Shown here: in pieces, positions 1 through 6,204 of the stretch
How the letters are laid out: each line of letters starts with the position of its first letter
Numbering within the stretch: position 1 is the stretch's first letter
From: Planctomycetota bacterium
GTDB lineage: Bacteria > Planctomycetota > Phycisphaerae > FEN-1346
Length of the DNA stretch: 9,589 bases
Assembly (NCBI GenBank): GCA_026386995.1
Contig: JAPLMO010000239.1
Span: 1-9,589, forward strand
Reading direction: 5' to 3'
Position numbers and translations under genes: made by a program
The notes under the pieces: model-generated
Seen by the model: the letters and a program-made list of their open reading frames with translations, nothing else
Told to the model about the DNA's origin: nothing
The model's database searches: none

Positions 1-838
1 CGCGGAGGGCCTTGAGCATCGGCGTCGGCCCGCATCCGTAAAGCGCCAGCGGTTCCCCTTTCCAGAGGTCGCACAGGTAAACGCCCAGTGCCTCGGTGAT
101 CCTGCCGCGATATCCCGCGCTGCCGTCCTCGGTCGCCAGGACCGTCGGAATGTCGTCCTCGGCGAACTCCTCCACCAGGCCGGTCGGCTCGACGCGGTTG
201 TCGGTCGCCGGCGGGTCCCGGCGGTACGTCACCGGCATGTCGCGGGCGTCCTTGGCGCCGAAGAAGCACAGGCACCGCTTGCCGAGGTCGGTCAGGTAAT
301 CGGCGAGGCCGAAGATCGGCGCGACGCCGCACCCGCCGCCCACCAGGATGCACAGCCGGTCGTCCGACGGGGCCGTAAAGTTATTGCCGAGCGGCCCGAC
401 GACGTTGAGCAAACTGCCGACCGGCCGCGAATGAAGGAACTGCGATCCCGTCCCGACGACCCGCACCAGGACTTCCAGCCTGACGCGGCCGACGTCGCGG
501 GCCACGCGGCCGGGGGCGTTCTTCTCGGGCATCGCCCCGACGCGCGACACGCTGAACGGCCGCCGCACCACCGGCCACCGGCGCGAGATCTCCAGGCCTG
601 TAGCCTGCGGCCACTGATCGCCGTCTTCCACGTCGCGGCCCTCGGAGGCCGACAGGGCCTTCAGGTCCGATTCACACAAAACGTTGATGAACTGCCCGGG
701 CAGGCTGACCCAATCGGGCGGCGCGTCCAGCGAAAGCCTCAAGAAACCATGCCCGGTCGCTTGGCGGGCCACGACGAGCAGATCCAGGCGCCGCGGCCGA
801 CTGGCCTCGACTGACCCCCTCGCCTCTTCGCCCATCAT
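1..838 (-). CDS. pyrK: Dihydroorotate dehydrogenase electron-transfer subunit PyrK (C-terminus beyond window)
   Basis: 279 codons are visible and the frame runs off the left edge without a stop. The layout is that of a ferredoxin-reductase-like flavoprotein: FAD-binding barrel with GQF (about 48-50) and RRPFSVS (92-98), then GPLGNNF (148-154), the glycine loop GGGCGVAPI (167-175) and YGCGPTPML (267-275). GPLGN-F together with GGG-GVAP is characteristic of PyrK, which passes electrons from dihydroorotate via FAD and a [2Fe-2S] cluster to NAD in class 1B dihydroorotate dehydrogenases. The cysteines expected to bind that cluster would lie past the edge and cannot be checked. The start at 838 is supported by a GGAAGGAG ribosome site at 847-854, 8 nt upstream; the next codon is also ATG. 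A hydrophilic stretch of about 30 residues (58-90) lies between GQF and RRPF and looks like an insertion. A different flavin reductase of the same superfamily is the main alternative. Confidence 0.85.
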   Translation of the reverse strand, partial: MMGEEARGSVEASRPRRLDLLVVARQATGHGFLRLSLDAPPDWVSLPGQFINVLCESDLKALSASEGRDVEDGDQWPQATGLEISRRWPVVRRPFSVSRVGAMPEKNAPGRVARDVGRVRLEVLVRVVGTGSQFLHSRPVGSLLNVVGPLGNNFTAPSDDRLCILVGGGCGVAPIFGLADYLTDLGKRCLCFFGAKDARDMPVTYRRDPPATDNRVEPTGLVEEFAEDDIPTVLATEDGSAGYRGRITEALGVYLCDLWKGEPLALYGCGPTPMLKALR

Positions 839-869
839 GGGTGCTGCTCCTTCCAGACCCGGAAAGGCG

Positions 870-897
870 ATTATCGCGCCTACGGCCGAGGCTTCAA
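870..897 (-). promoter_or_regulatory. Candidate sigma70-type promoter for pyrK
   Basis: Read on the minus strand, TTGAAG (897-892) is followed after 16 nt by GATAAT (875-870). These match the TTGACA/TATAAT consensus at 4/6 and 5/6 positions. The predicted transcript start near 862 would leave a short leader holding the GGAAGGAG ribosome site before the ATG at 838. The -10 lies inside a perfect 11-bp palindrome, GCGATTATCGC (867-877), which could be an operator or chance. The assignment rests on spacing and motif match alone. Confidence 0.4.
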
Positions 898-939
898 CCT
901 TTTTCCATCGGCGTCCGTGCCCCGCGTCCCAAAATTCTG

Positions 940-968
940 TTCGCAAACGCCCGCCAAACGAGTATTAT
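940..968 (+). promoter_or_regulatory. Candidate sigma70-type promoter for the 1025-2245 gene
   Basis: TTCGCA (940-945) and TATTAT (963-968) are separated by 17 nt, matching the consensus at 4/6 and 5/6 positions. Transcription would begin near 975, giving a leader of about 50 nt. That leader contains a small hairpin (983-989 with 994-1000, one G-U pair, GTAG loop) and a GGGGGA ribosome site (1013-1018) 6 nt before the ATG at 1025. The promoter lies back to back with the pyrK promoter in a 186-bp divergent spacer. Confidence 0.4.
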
Positions 969-1024
969 AAGGAAGTGGTTTCCGGCGGCGTAGGTCGCCG
1001 GGCGCCTGCCGCGGGGGAACCTGT

Positions 1025-2245
1025 ATGAGGTGCATCCGCACAATTCTCGCAGTCGCCGGGTGGCATGCGGCCGCCATGCCCGCCTTGGTTGCAGCAATTC
1101 TCTTGGCGGCGGCATCACCGGCGCCGGCCGACCGCGTCATCACCAAGACGGACGAAACATTCACGGGCGCCATCGTCGAGGATACCGCCGAGAAGGTGGT
1201 GCTAAAGACGCTGCGCGGCACCGTGACGATCGCTCGCGACCAGGTGAAATCCGTCGAGAAGTCCGCCGAACCAGCCAAGCCGCCATCGGGCGCGCCGGCC
1301 CCGACGCAGGTCACCGTCGCGCAGGTCGACCCCTCAAAGGCGGCACAGGCGCTCAAGGATGCCAAGTCCGCGCTCGTGGCGGGCGAGTGGGCAAAGGCCG
1401 CCGGCCTGCTGGAGGGCCTGATGCTCCTGGATGAACGGACGCTCTCCCCGGAAGACCGGCTTGGGGCCACGGGCGCGCTGGTGACGTGTTACCTCCAGAT
1501 CAAGGACGCGCAAGGGGCCGCCAAGAGCCTGCTTCGCCGCGCTGCCCTGACAAACGACCCGGCCGACAAAAAGCGACTGGTCGCGGCCGCAGACGTGCTC
1601 AAACTCTCCGGCGCAACCGAGATCGGCGGCAAGACGCTCTCTCGCTTCGAAGAAGTCCTCGCCGCCGCAATGCCTTACCGGGCGCAGGATTACCTGAAGG
1701 AAGCCAACGACTTCGCCGCCAAGGCCACGCGCCTCAACGATGCGGCCCAACTCGACAAGGCCGCCGCCACGGCCCTGAAGCGCCTCGCCGAGGCCGACGT
1801 CTTCGTGCCGGGCTTCAGCGCCGCCCACCGCATGGAGCCGCTGGCGGCAATCTTCAACAACGTCCTCAACGCCGTGCGGCGCGCGGTGGAGTCCTGCGAC
1901 AAGGATCGCCAGGAACTGACCCAGACGTCCCTCTCGATGCCCGTTACCGTGCCTGCTGCAAGGGCCTTCAACGACCGCGTCAAACCGTATCTGGCACGGC
2001 GAGAGGGGGCCGAGGCGGCCCTGAAGAACCTTCAGCCGTTCGCTCAGAAAAACAACGCTGCCGAACTGTACACGAGCAACGAGAAAGAGATCACCGACCT
2101 CCTTCGCAAACTCGACGACCTCCAGTACTACCCCAAGGGCACCGTGTTCCCGTCCATGGGCTACTACGGCGGTCCCTACGGCGGTTCCTACGGCAGTTCC
2201 TACGTCGTCCCGCGACGGCTGATCAAGTTGGCTCGCGTCGGGTAA
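1025..2245 (+). CDS. Secreted protein of unknown function: small N-terminal beta domain, TPR-like helical body, Gly/Tyr tail
   Basis: I do not recognise a named family for this 406-aa protein. Residues 1-35 look like a signal peptide: hydrophobic core 18-30 and APA before D36. Residues 36-78 (VITKTDETFTGAIVEDT, VVLKTL, GTVTIARDQVKSVEK) resemble a small SH3/Sm-like beta barrel often seen at the start of secreted planctomycete proteins. A Pro/Ala linker (about 81-95) leads to a long, mostly helical Ala/Lys-rich region (about 104-350); AQALKDAKSALVAGEWAKAA is TPR-like. The C-terminus is YYGGPYGGSYGSSY followed by a short basic tail. The start is supported by GGGGGA 6 nt upstream. Met18 (1076) is a possible alternative that also yields a signal peptide but lacks a ribosome site. 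The gene stands alone, divergent from pyrK and convergent with the transporter. A periplasmic or cell-surface location is inferred; no catalytic motif is visible. Confidence 0.8.
   Translation: MRCIRTILAVAGWHAAAMPALVAAILLAAASPAPADRVITKTDETFTGAIVEDTAEKVVLKTLRGTVTIARDQVKSVEKSAEPAKPPSGAPAPTQVTVAQVDPSKAAQALKDAKSALVAGEWAKAAGLLEGLMLLDERTLSPEDRLGATGALVTCYLQIKDAQGAAKSLLRRAALTNDPADKKRLVAAADVLKLSGATEIGGKTLSRFEEVLAAAMPYRAQDYLKEANDFAAKATRLNDAAQLDKAAATALKRLAEADVFVPGFSAAHRMEPLAAIFNNVLNAVRRAVESCDKDRQELTQTSLSMPVTVPAARAFNDRVKPYLARREGAEAALKNLQPFAQKNNAAELYTSNEKEITDLLRKLDDLQYYPKGTVFPSMGYYGGPYGGSYGSSYVVPRRLIKLARVG
2168..2203 (+). repeat. Three tandem 12-bp coding repeats
   Basis: GGCGGTCCCTAC, GGCGGTTCCTAC and GGCAGTTCCTAC follow each other in frame, each differing from its neighbour at one base. 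They encode GGPY, GGSY and GSSY near the C-terminus of the secreted protein. Such a unit can gain or lose copies by slippage. Confidence 0.8.
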
Positions 2246-2289
2246 ACGCGGCCTGCAACTAATATCACAGCGCCACCTGGGCAAGTTTC

Positions 2290-2317
2290 GCGCGGCGGGT
2301 CTCCCGACCCGCCGCGC
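2290..2317. repeat. Perfect 12-bp hairpin, palindrome A (REP-like)
   Basis: The stem pairs 2290-2301 with 2306-2317 perfectly, with loop TCCC. The arms contain GGCGGGTC/GACCCGCC. It lies 44 bp past the stop of the secreted-protein gene. No T-run follows on either strand, so it is not a classical intrinsic terminator, although it could still protect a 3' end. It forms a pair with palindrome B at 2354-2379, whose core is close to its reverse complement. Confidence 0.75.
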
Positions 2318-2353
2318 CAATCGCGTTCTGGCGGCCCCCAGGTCCATTTCTTG

Positions 2354-2379
2354 CGCGGTGGGTCAGGAGACCCACCGCG
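2354..2379. repeat. Perfect 11-bp hairpin, palindrome B (REP-like)
   Basis: The stem pairs 2354-2364 with 2369-2379 perfectly, with loop AGGA. The arms contain GGTGGGTC/GACCCACC. The reverse complement of its 14-nt core (GGGTCTCCTGACCC) differs from the core of palindrome A (GGGTCTCCCGACCC) at one base, so A and B are an oppositely oriented pair 36 nt apart. It lies 42 bp downstream of the transporter's stop codon. No T-run follows. Confidence 0.75.
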
Positions 2380-2421
2380 TAAAGCCTGTGGCCAGCGGCC
2401 GGGCGCCATCAGGGCAAACGT

Positions 2422-3945
2422 TTACGGCCCGCCCTCGGCCGGCTCGGGTTCGCCGACACCTCCGCGGCGCCTGGGCAGAACATCCACCTCGGGCCGGATG
2501 CGGACCGCCCACACCAGGTACAGCACGCCCCCGCCGATGATCGCCACGAAGAGCGTCGTCACGCCCCAGTGGCTCGCCACCGCCGCCCCCACGAGCGGCA
2601 GGAACGTCAGCGGACTCGTGATGGTGTTGAGGAACCCGATATACGACAGCCGTCGCCGAGGCGGCGCGCGGCCGATGAGAAAGCGGTTCCCGCCGATAAT
2701 GCTCCCCTGGTATGCCGCGCCGATCGCCGCCAGCGCCAGCAGATAGACCACCAGCGGCAGGTCCAGGACGGCCTGCGTCCCGGGGAACGTCACGCCGAAC
2801 GTCTGCGGCATAAGCGGCGCCGCCAGAGCCAACATCGGCGCCAGCACAAAGCACACGCCCGTCCAGACGAGCGTGATGCGGTCGCCGAAGCGGTCCACGG
2901 TCCAGCCCCACAGGGCGCTTGAGCAGACGCGGCTTATCTTGAAGGTGGCCACCAGCAGGCCGCCCAGGACGACCACGCCGGCCGTGTCGCCGCTGGACTT
3001 CAGTTTCGTCGCCCCGTACGGGATGAAGAACGTCATAGCCAGGTCGTTGACGCGGAACGCCACGCGCAGCCAGAAGTACGCCCGGTAATTGCGGTTGCGC
3101 TTCAGCCATCGCCAGCCGCGGATGAGCGACTCCAGGAACGTCGTGCGGCGCTTCGCGCGGGGGCCTTCCTCTTCGTGGCACGCCAGCAGGGCCAGCATGG
3201 CTATGACCGTCAGCGTGCCGCCGATCACGCCCAGCCAGAAGTAGTTGGAGGCCAGAACGGCGTTGTCGGCGTCGCCCTGGCCGCGGTTGAGGATTGGCTG
3301 AACGATGAAAAGGCCCGCCACGAACGACAGCGCCCCGCCCCAGAATTCGCGCGTCCCCAGGAACGTCCCGATCCGCTCCACCCGGATCATGCGCCCGAAC
3401 ATGTCGAGCGTAACGACGTGCCCCGCCCCCATGCAGGTCGCGATCACCAGGAACGCGGCAAAGAACAGTGCAAGCGTCGTCCAGTGCACGTGCGATGCCA
3501 GCAGCCAGATCGCCAGCAGAAGCCCGGCCGTCCCCACAGCGCGAATCACCGTCAGGAGGCCGTAGAACGGCCGCTTCCTCGGCCGATGCTCCAGCATGCT
3601 GCTGACGTAGAGTTGCGGCAGGAGCGACCCGCCCTTGTTGATGATCGACAGGACCGACACCAGGAAGAACGCCCAGTCCTGGCCGTACACCGGCTTGGCG
3701 AGGGCAAACACCAGGCCCGCCAGAATAAGGTCCGGGTGGATGAAGTCGTACGCCACCGTGCCGAGCGTGCCGTTGAGGATGCCCAGCATGTAGTTGCGGC
3801 GGCTGCACTCACATGGGCCTTGCGTCACACGACCGGCGGCGGCCGAGGCCGAGACGGGATTCGCCGCGGCGCGCGCCGCAAGCGGCAGCGGGTCCACACC
3901 GCCTGCAGGTCCGTCAGAATCGCTTTGTGATTCGGGTTCGTCCAC
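2422..3945 (-). CDS. Major-facilitator-type membrane transporter, substrate unknown
   Basis: 507 aa with about a dozen hydrophobic segments from residue 53 to 482, split by a charged central loop (about 256-287) as in 12-helix MFS carriers. GWTVDRFGDR (347-356) resembles the MFS loop motif with its Asp-Arg-x-Gly core. SLLPQL (107-112) and FGRMIRVERIGTFLGTREF (183-201) give no substrate that I can name. The first 48 residues are hydrophilic and rich in Ser, Asp and Ala, then CSRRNYMLGILNG begins helix 1. The C-terminal tail is charged and proline-rich. The start is GTG at 3945, the first usable codon after an in-frame TGA, but no strong ribosome site precedes it. A shorter protein starting nearer residue 40-53 is possible, so the N-terminal extension is uncertain. 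Transcription would start in the spacer shared with the 4253 cluster, next to or within the MITE-like element. Confidence 0.8.
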   Translation of the reverse strand: MDEPESQSDSDGPAGGVDPLPLAARAAANPVSASAAAGRVTQGPCECSRRNYMLGILNGTLGTVAYDFIHPDLILAGLVFALAKPVYGQDWAFFLVSVLSIINKGGSLLPQLYVSSMLEHRPRKRPFYGLLTVIRAVGTAGLLLAIWLLASHVHWTTLALFFAAFLVIATCMGAGHVVTLDMFGRMIRVERIGTFLGTREFWGGALSFVAGLFIVQPILNRGQGDADNAVLASNYFWLGVIGGTLTVIAMLALLACHEEEGPRAKRRTTFLESLIRGWRWLKRNRNYRAYFWLRVAFRVNDLAMTFFIPYGATKLKSSGDTAGVVVLGGLLVATFKISRVCSSALWGWTVDRFGDRITLVWTGVCFVLAPMLALAAPLMPQTFGVTFPGTQAVLDLPLVVYLLALAAIGAAYQGSIIGGNRFLIGRAPPRRRLSYIGFLNTITSPLTFLPLVGAAVASHWGVTTLFVAIIGGGVLYLVWAVRIRPEVDVLPRRRGGVGEPEPAEGGP

Positions 3946-3971
3946 CGTCAGGGATTTCCCGGACTCTCATG

Positions 3972-4091
3972 GTCCGTCAAACTTGTTTCTGTGAGTCGAA
4001 CCAAGTCGCGCGGTGGGCAGTCTTGCCCACCGCGCGGCGGGCAAGACTGCCCGCCGCGCTCAGGCTACTCACAGTTTCAATTTTGACGGAC
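3972..4091. mobile_element. MITE-like element: 25-bp terminal inverted repeats around a double hairpin
   Basis: Bases 3972-3996 and 4067-4091 are inverted repeats matching at 21 of 25 positions; the ends read GTCCGTCAAA and TTTTGACGGAC. They enclose two strong palindromes (4007-4059). The 120-bp unit has no coding capacity and sits in the 307-bp divergent spacer 3946-4252. The octamer GGACTCTC occurs just outside the left end (3961-3968) and overlapping the right end (4088-4095). This could be a degraded target duplication, but the left copy is not adjacent to the repeat, so I do not rely on it. Each end carries an outward-facing TTGACG, a possible -35 hexamer. No transposase is nearby, so movement would need an enzyme supplied from elsewhere. 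Confidence 0.55.
4007..4059. repeat. Two abutting mirror-image hairpins, palindromes C1 and C2 (REPIN-like)
   Basis: C1 pairs 4007-4019 with 4024-4036 (13 bp, loop GTCT). C2 pairs 4032-4043 with 4048-4059 (12 bp, loop AGAC). Both are perfect, and they share 4032-4036, so both cannot form at full length at once. The C1 core GGGCAGTCTTGCCC is the exact reverse complement of the C2 core GGGCAAGACTGCCC, loops included. C1 arms carry GGTGGG and C2 arms GGCGGG, the same pairing of types as palindromes B and A. Head-to-head paired hairpins are the REPIN layout. Confidence 0.7.
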
Positions 4092-4179
4092 TCTCGTTCG
4101 GGAGATCCAATCCTCCCGCCACCGACAACCTACCGCCCGGCCGCGCTGTTTTCCATATCAAAAGCGCCCTTGAGCGGAA

Positions 4180-4199
4180 GGCGCGAACCATTTCGCGCC
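4180..4199. promoter_or_regulatory. Palindrome upstream of the 4253 cluster, possible operator
   Basis: GGCGCGAA (4180-4187) and TTCGCGCC (4192-4199) form a perfect 8-bp inverted repeat around CCAT. It ends 19 bp before the TATAAT box at 4219, so it covers or abuts the -35 position, where no good -35 hexamer is visible. That placement suits a regulator-binding site. It does not belong to the GGYGGG palindrome family. It could be chance in GC-rich DNA. Confidence 0.3.
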
Positions 4200-4218
4200 C
4201 CGTACGTCTAACCCGATG

Positions 4219-4224
4219 TATAAT
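4219..4224 (+). promoter_or_regulatory. TATAAT -10 box for the 4253-7248 cluster
   Basis: A consensus TATAAT, preceded directly by TG, lies 28 bp before the ATG at 4253. A start near 4231 would leave a leader of about 22 nt containing the AAAGGGGA ribosome site (4241-4248). No consensus -35 is seen 16-18 bp upstream; the palindrome at 4180-4199 occupies that area instead. Confidence 0.5.
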
Positions 4225-4252
4225 ACGCACGTTCCTGCGGAAAGGGGACTCT

Positions 4253-5197
4253 ATGGCCGCCCGCGCGATGGGCATCGTCCTGGTTGTGGCGGGTTTCGCG
4301 GTCGCACTCCTCCTGGCAATCCTGGGCGTCGACCTCGTCCGGGCCTGCCGCACGGGGCCAAGGTGGAAGCGAAGGTTGATCGGCGCGGGGTTGGTGCTGC
4401 TGATGGCGATGGGCTTCACGCCGACGGGCGGCTGCAATGCCACCCGAGAAGAAAGTAAGCCTGCCGCATTTGCCGACCCTGCCCCACCGGCCAAGGAACT
4501 CTCGGAATCGAAGGGCTGGCAGCGCATGCTCGCCGCGTGGAACGAAGCCGAGGATATCATGTCCGGCAAGCGCGTCGATTACCCGCCGTTCAGCGAGAAA
4601 GGCTTGAAGAAGGTCCTCGCAAACCTCAAGCAGGCCGAGGCCGAAGCCGCGGAACTCCAGAAAGCGAAACTCATCACCGAGCCCGAGGCCGGACTGCTTC
4701 TGAAAGATTTGGGCGAACTGGGCGGCTTTGAACGGAAGTGGCGCATCAACATGACGTGCTACGACACGGCGGAAATCCCACCTGGCTGGGGCAGTTTTAA
4801 TCGCCTTTCGGACCGCCTGCCGCTGCTGGAGAAACTCGCTGCCGCCGAGACGATCCACCCCGAGGTCGTCGAGAGAGTGCTCGTGAGCGTCGTGGCCGAT
4901 ATCCAGACCCTCGCCAAAGAGGAATCGCTCAAGGAGTTCACCAAGGCCGAAGAACGCGAGAAGGCCCTGAAGACCCGCGATGCCGCCCGTGCGGCCGTCC
5001 TGCGCATCCAACAACACATCAGGCAGTGGCATGGGACCTGCTACTACGCCTCCTTACCGCAAATCAAGAAGCCGGATATGGCGCAGTCCCGCGCGCGGCA
5101 GGAAGCCCTGGAGAGATTCGCTGCCGCCGACACGCTTCGCCCCGATGTGCTCCGCCAAGCCTCCGCCAACGCCGGAAAAGAACAAGACGCCTCTTAA
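4253..5197 (+). CDS. Membrane-anchored helical protein of unknown function, paralog 1
   Basis: 314 aa, no named family recognised. Hydrophobic segments at about 7-29 and 42-56 flank a basic loop (RWKRR, 37-41), so the N-terminus is membrane-inserted. C61 in TPTGGC is at most a poor lipobox. The rest is Ala/Glu/Lys-rich and helical, with KGWQRMLAAWNEAEDIMSGK (87-106), LQKAKLIT (135-142) and FNRLSDRLPLLEKLAAA (182-198). Two Cys-Tyr motifs stand out: TCYD at 168-171 and TCYY at 262-265. It aligns end to end with the next gene, clearly more than half identical by eye. The start at 4253 is set by AAAGGGGA 4 nt upstream and the TATAAT box. The frame is open further upstream to 4013, but that start would lie in the palindrome element and before the promoter. 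It is the first gene of a likely operon with paralog 2 and the radical SAM gene. Confidence 0.8.
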   Translation: MAARAMGIVLVVAGFAVALLLAILGVDLVRACRTGPRWKRRLIGAGLVLLMAMGFTPTGGCNATREESKPAAFADPAPPAKELSESKGWQRMLAAWNEAEDIMSGKRVDYPPFSEKGLKKVLANLKQAEAEAAELQKAKLITEPEAGLLLKDLGELGGFERKWRINMTCYDTAEIPPGWGSFNRLSDRLPLLEKLAAAETIHPEVVERVLVSVVADIQTLAKEESLKEFTKAEEREKALKTRDAARAAVLRIQQHIRQWHGTCYYASLPQIKKPDMAQSRARQEALERFAAADTLRPDVLRQASANAGKEQDAS

Positions 5198-5207
5198 GGA
5201 GCCCACG

Positions 5208-6167
5208 ATGCCACAACGCGCCGTGAACCTCGTGCTGGTCGTCGCCGGAGTGGCGACCGTGGCGCTGCTCATGGTTCTGGGCGCCGACCTTGCCAGTGCC
5301 GCCAGTCGCGGCCCGCAATGGAAGAGGCGGATGCTTGGCGCGGGGCTGGCGCTCCTTATGGCGATGGGCTTTGCACCTGACCTGGGCCGCGCCGCCGCAG
5401 AGGAAAGCAAGCCTGCCGCATCGGCCGCCCCTGCCGCCTCGGACAAGGGCCTCGCGGAGGCAAAGGGCTGGAATCGCATCCTCGCCGCGTGGAAGGAGGC
5501 TGAGGATATCGCCTCCGGCAAGCGCGGCGACTATCCATTCGACGAGGCCGGCAAGAAGCGCCTGCTTGAGGACCTCAAGAAGGCGGAGGCCGACGTAGCG
5601 GACCTCCAAAAAGCGAAACTTATCACCGCGCCCGAGGCCGGGCTGCTCCTGAAGGATTTAGACACACTGACAATCGGCGTTCATGCCACTCTACCGACCG
5701 AGGCGAAGAACGTCACGTGCTACGCACCGATGCCCTTCCAGCCCGGTCGCGACAGTTTCAATCGCCTTTCGGACCGCCTGCCGCTGCTGGAGAAACTTGC
5801 CGCCGCCGTGACGCTGCACCCCGAGGTCGTCGAGAAAGTGCTCGAAAGTATTGAGACCGATATCCAGACCCTGAGCAAAGAGGAATCGCTCAAGGAGTTC
5901 GCCAAGGCCGAAGAACGCGAGAAGGCCGAGAAGACCCGCGATGCCGCAAAAGCGTCCGCGCTGCGCCTCCGCCAGCGAATCACGGCGCCGGTCATGTGCT
6001 ACTACTTATACTTAATGTCAATCCCGTTGCGCGAGCCGGAGTCGAAACAAGAGCAGTCGGTCGCACGCCTGAGGATCCTGGAAACCCCTGCCGCAACCGC
6101 GGCCTTGCGCCCCGACGTGCTCCACAAAGCCGCCGCCAACGCGCGGACCCTGGAGAACGAAACCTGA
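5208..6167 (+). CDS. Membrane-anchored helical protein of unknown function, paralog 2
   Basis: 319 aa, starting 10 bp after the stop of paralog 1. AAGGAG (5196-5201) overlaps that stop and lies 6 nt before the ATG, which indicates one transcript and possibly coupled translation. Same architecture: hydrophobic 7-29, basic WKRR (38-41), hydrophobic 42-56, an Ala-rich spacer to about 80, then helical segments with WNRILAAWKEAEDIASGK (88-105), LQKAKLIT (133-140) and SFNRLSDRLPLLEKLAAA (183-200). Its only two cysteines are in the conserved Cys-Tyr motifs: TCYA (170-173) and MCYY (263-266). The extra cysteines of paralog 1 (C32, C61) are replaced; the second is in a LGRAAAEE segment that could be a signal peptidase I site. 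Long DNA blocks, for example in the FNRLSDRLP region, are nearly identical to paralog 1, pointing to a fairly recent tandem duplication. Function unknown; an envelope location is inferred. Confidence 0.8.
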   Translation: MPQRAVNLVLVVAGVATVALLMVLGADLASAASRGPQWKRRMLGAGLALLMAMGFAPDLGRAAAEESKPAASAAPAASDKGLAEAKGWNRILAAWKEAEDIASGKRGDYPFDEAGKKRLLEDLKKAEADVADLQKAKLITAPEAGLLLKDLDTLTIGVHATLPTEAKNVTCYAPMPFQPGRDSFNRLSDRLPLLEKLAAAVTLHPEVVEKVLESIETDIQTLSKEESLKEFAKAEEREKAEKTRDAAKASALRLRQRITAPVMCYYLYLMSIPLREPESKQEQSVARLRILETPAATAALRPDVLHKAAANARTLENET

Positions 6168-6204
6168 ACGCGATGGCAACGATTCCGCTTTCGGATGCGG
6201 CCCA

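Noticed and set aside
880..1470. 196-codon minus-strand frame over the divergent promoter region
   Set aside because: Ser/Ala/Arg-rich composition without a domain, and it overlaps the well-supported secreted-protein gene.
2290..2379. Palindromes A and B as intrinsic terminators
   Set aside because: Stems are strong but no T-run follows on either strand; kept as REP-like repeats.
2363..3808. Long open frame (481 codons) on the minus strand overlapping the transporter
   Set aside because: Its translation is rich in Arg, Gly, Pro and His with no domain, while the frame 2422-3945 gives clear membrane helices; it is a high-GC shadow.
3961..4095. GGACTCTC direct repeat as a target-site duplication
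   Set aside because: The left copy is separated from the inverted repeat by 3 bp while the right copy overlaps it, so the geometry does not fit a clean insertion.
4013..4252. Upstream extension of paralog 1 to an ATG at 4013
   Set aside because: It would start inside the palindrome element and before the TATAAT box; the ATG at 4253 has a ribosome site and begins directly at the membrane segment shared with paralog 2.
4422..4437. Lipoprotein signal (TPTGGC) in paralog 1
   Set aside because: The residue at -3 is Thr rather than Leu-like, and the cysteine lies 61 residues in, after two hydrophobic segments; paralog 2 has no cysteine there. Noted as possible only.
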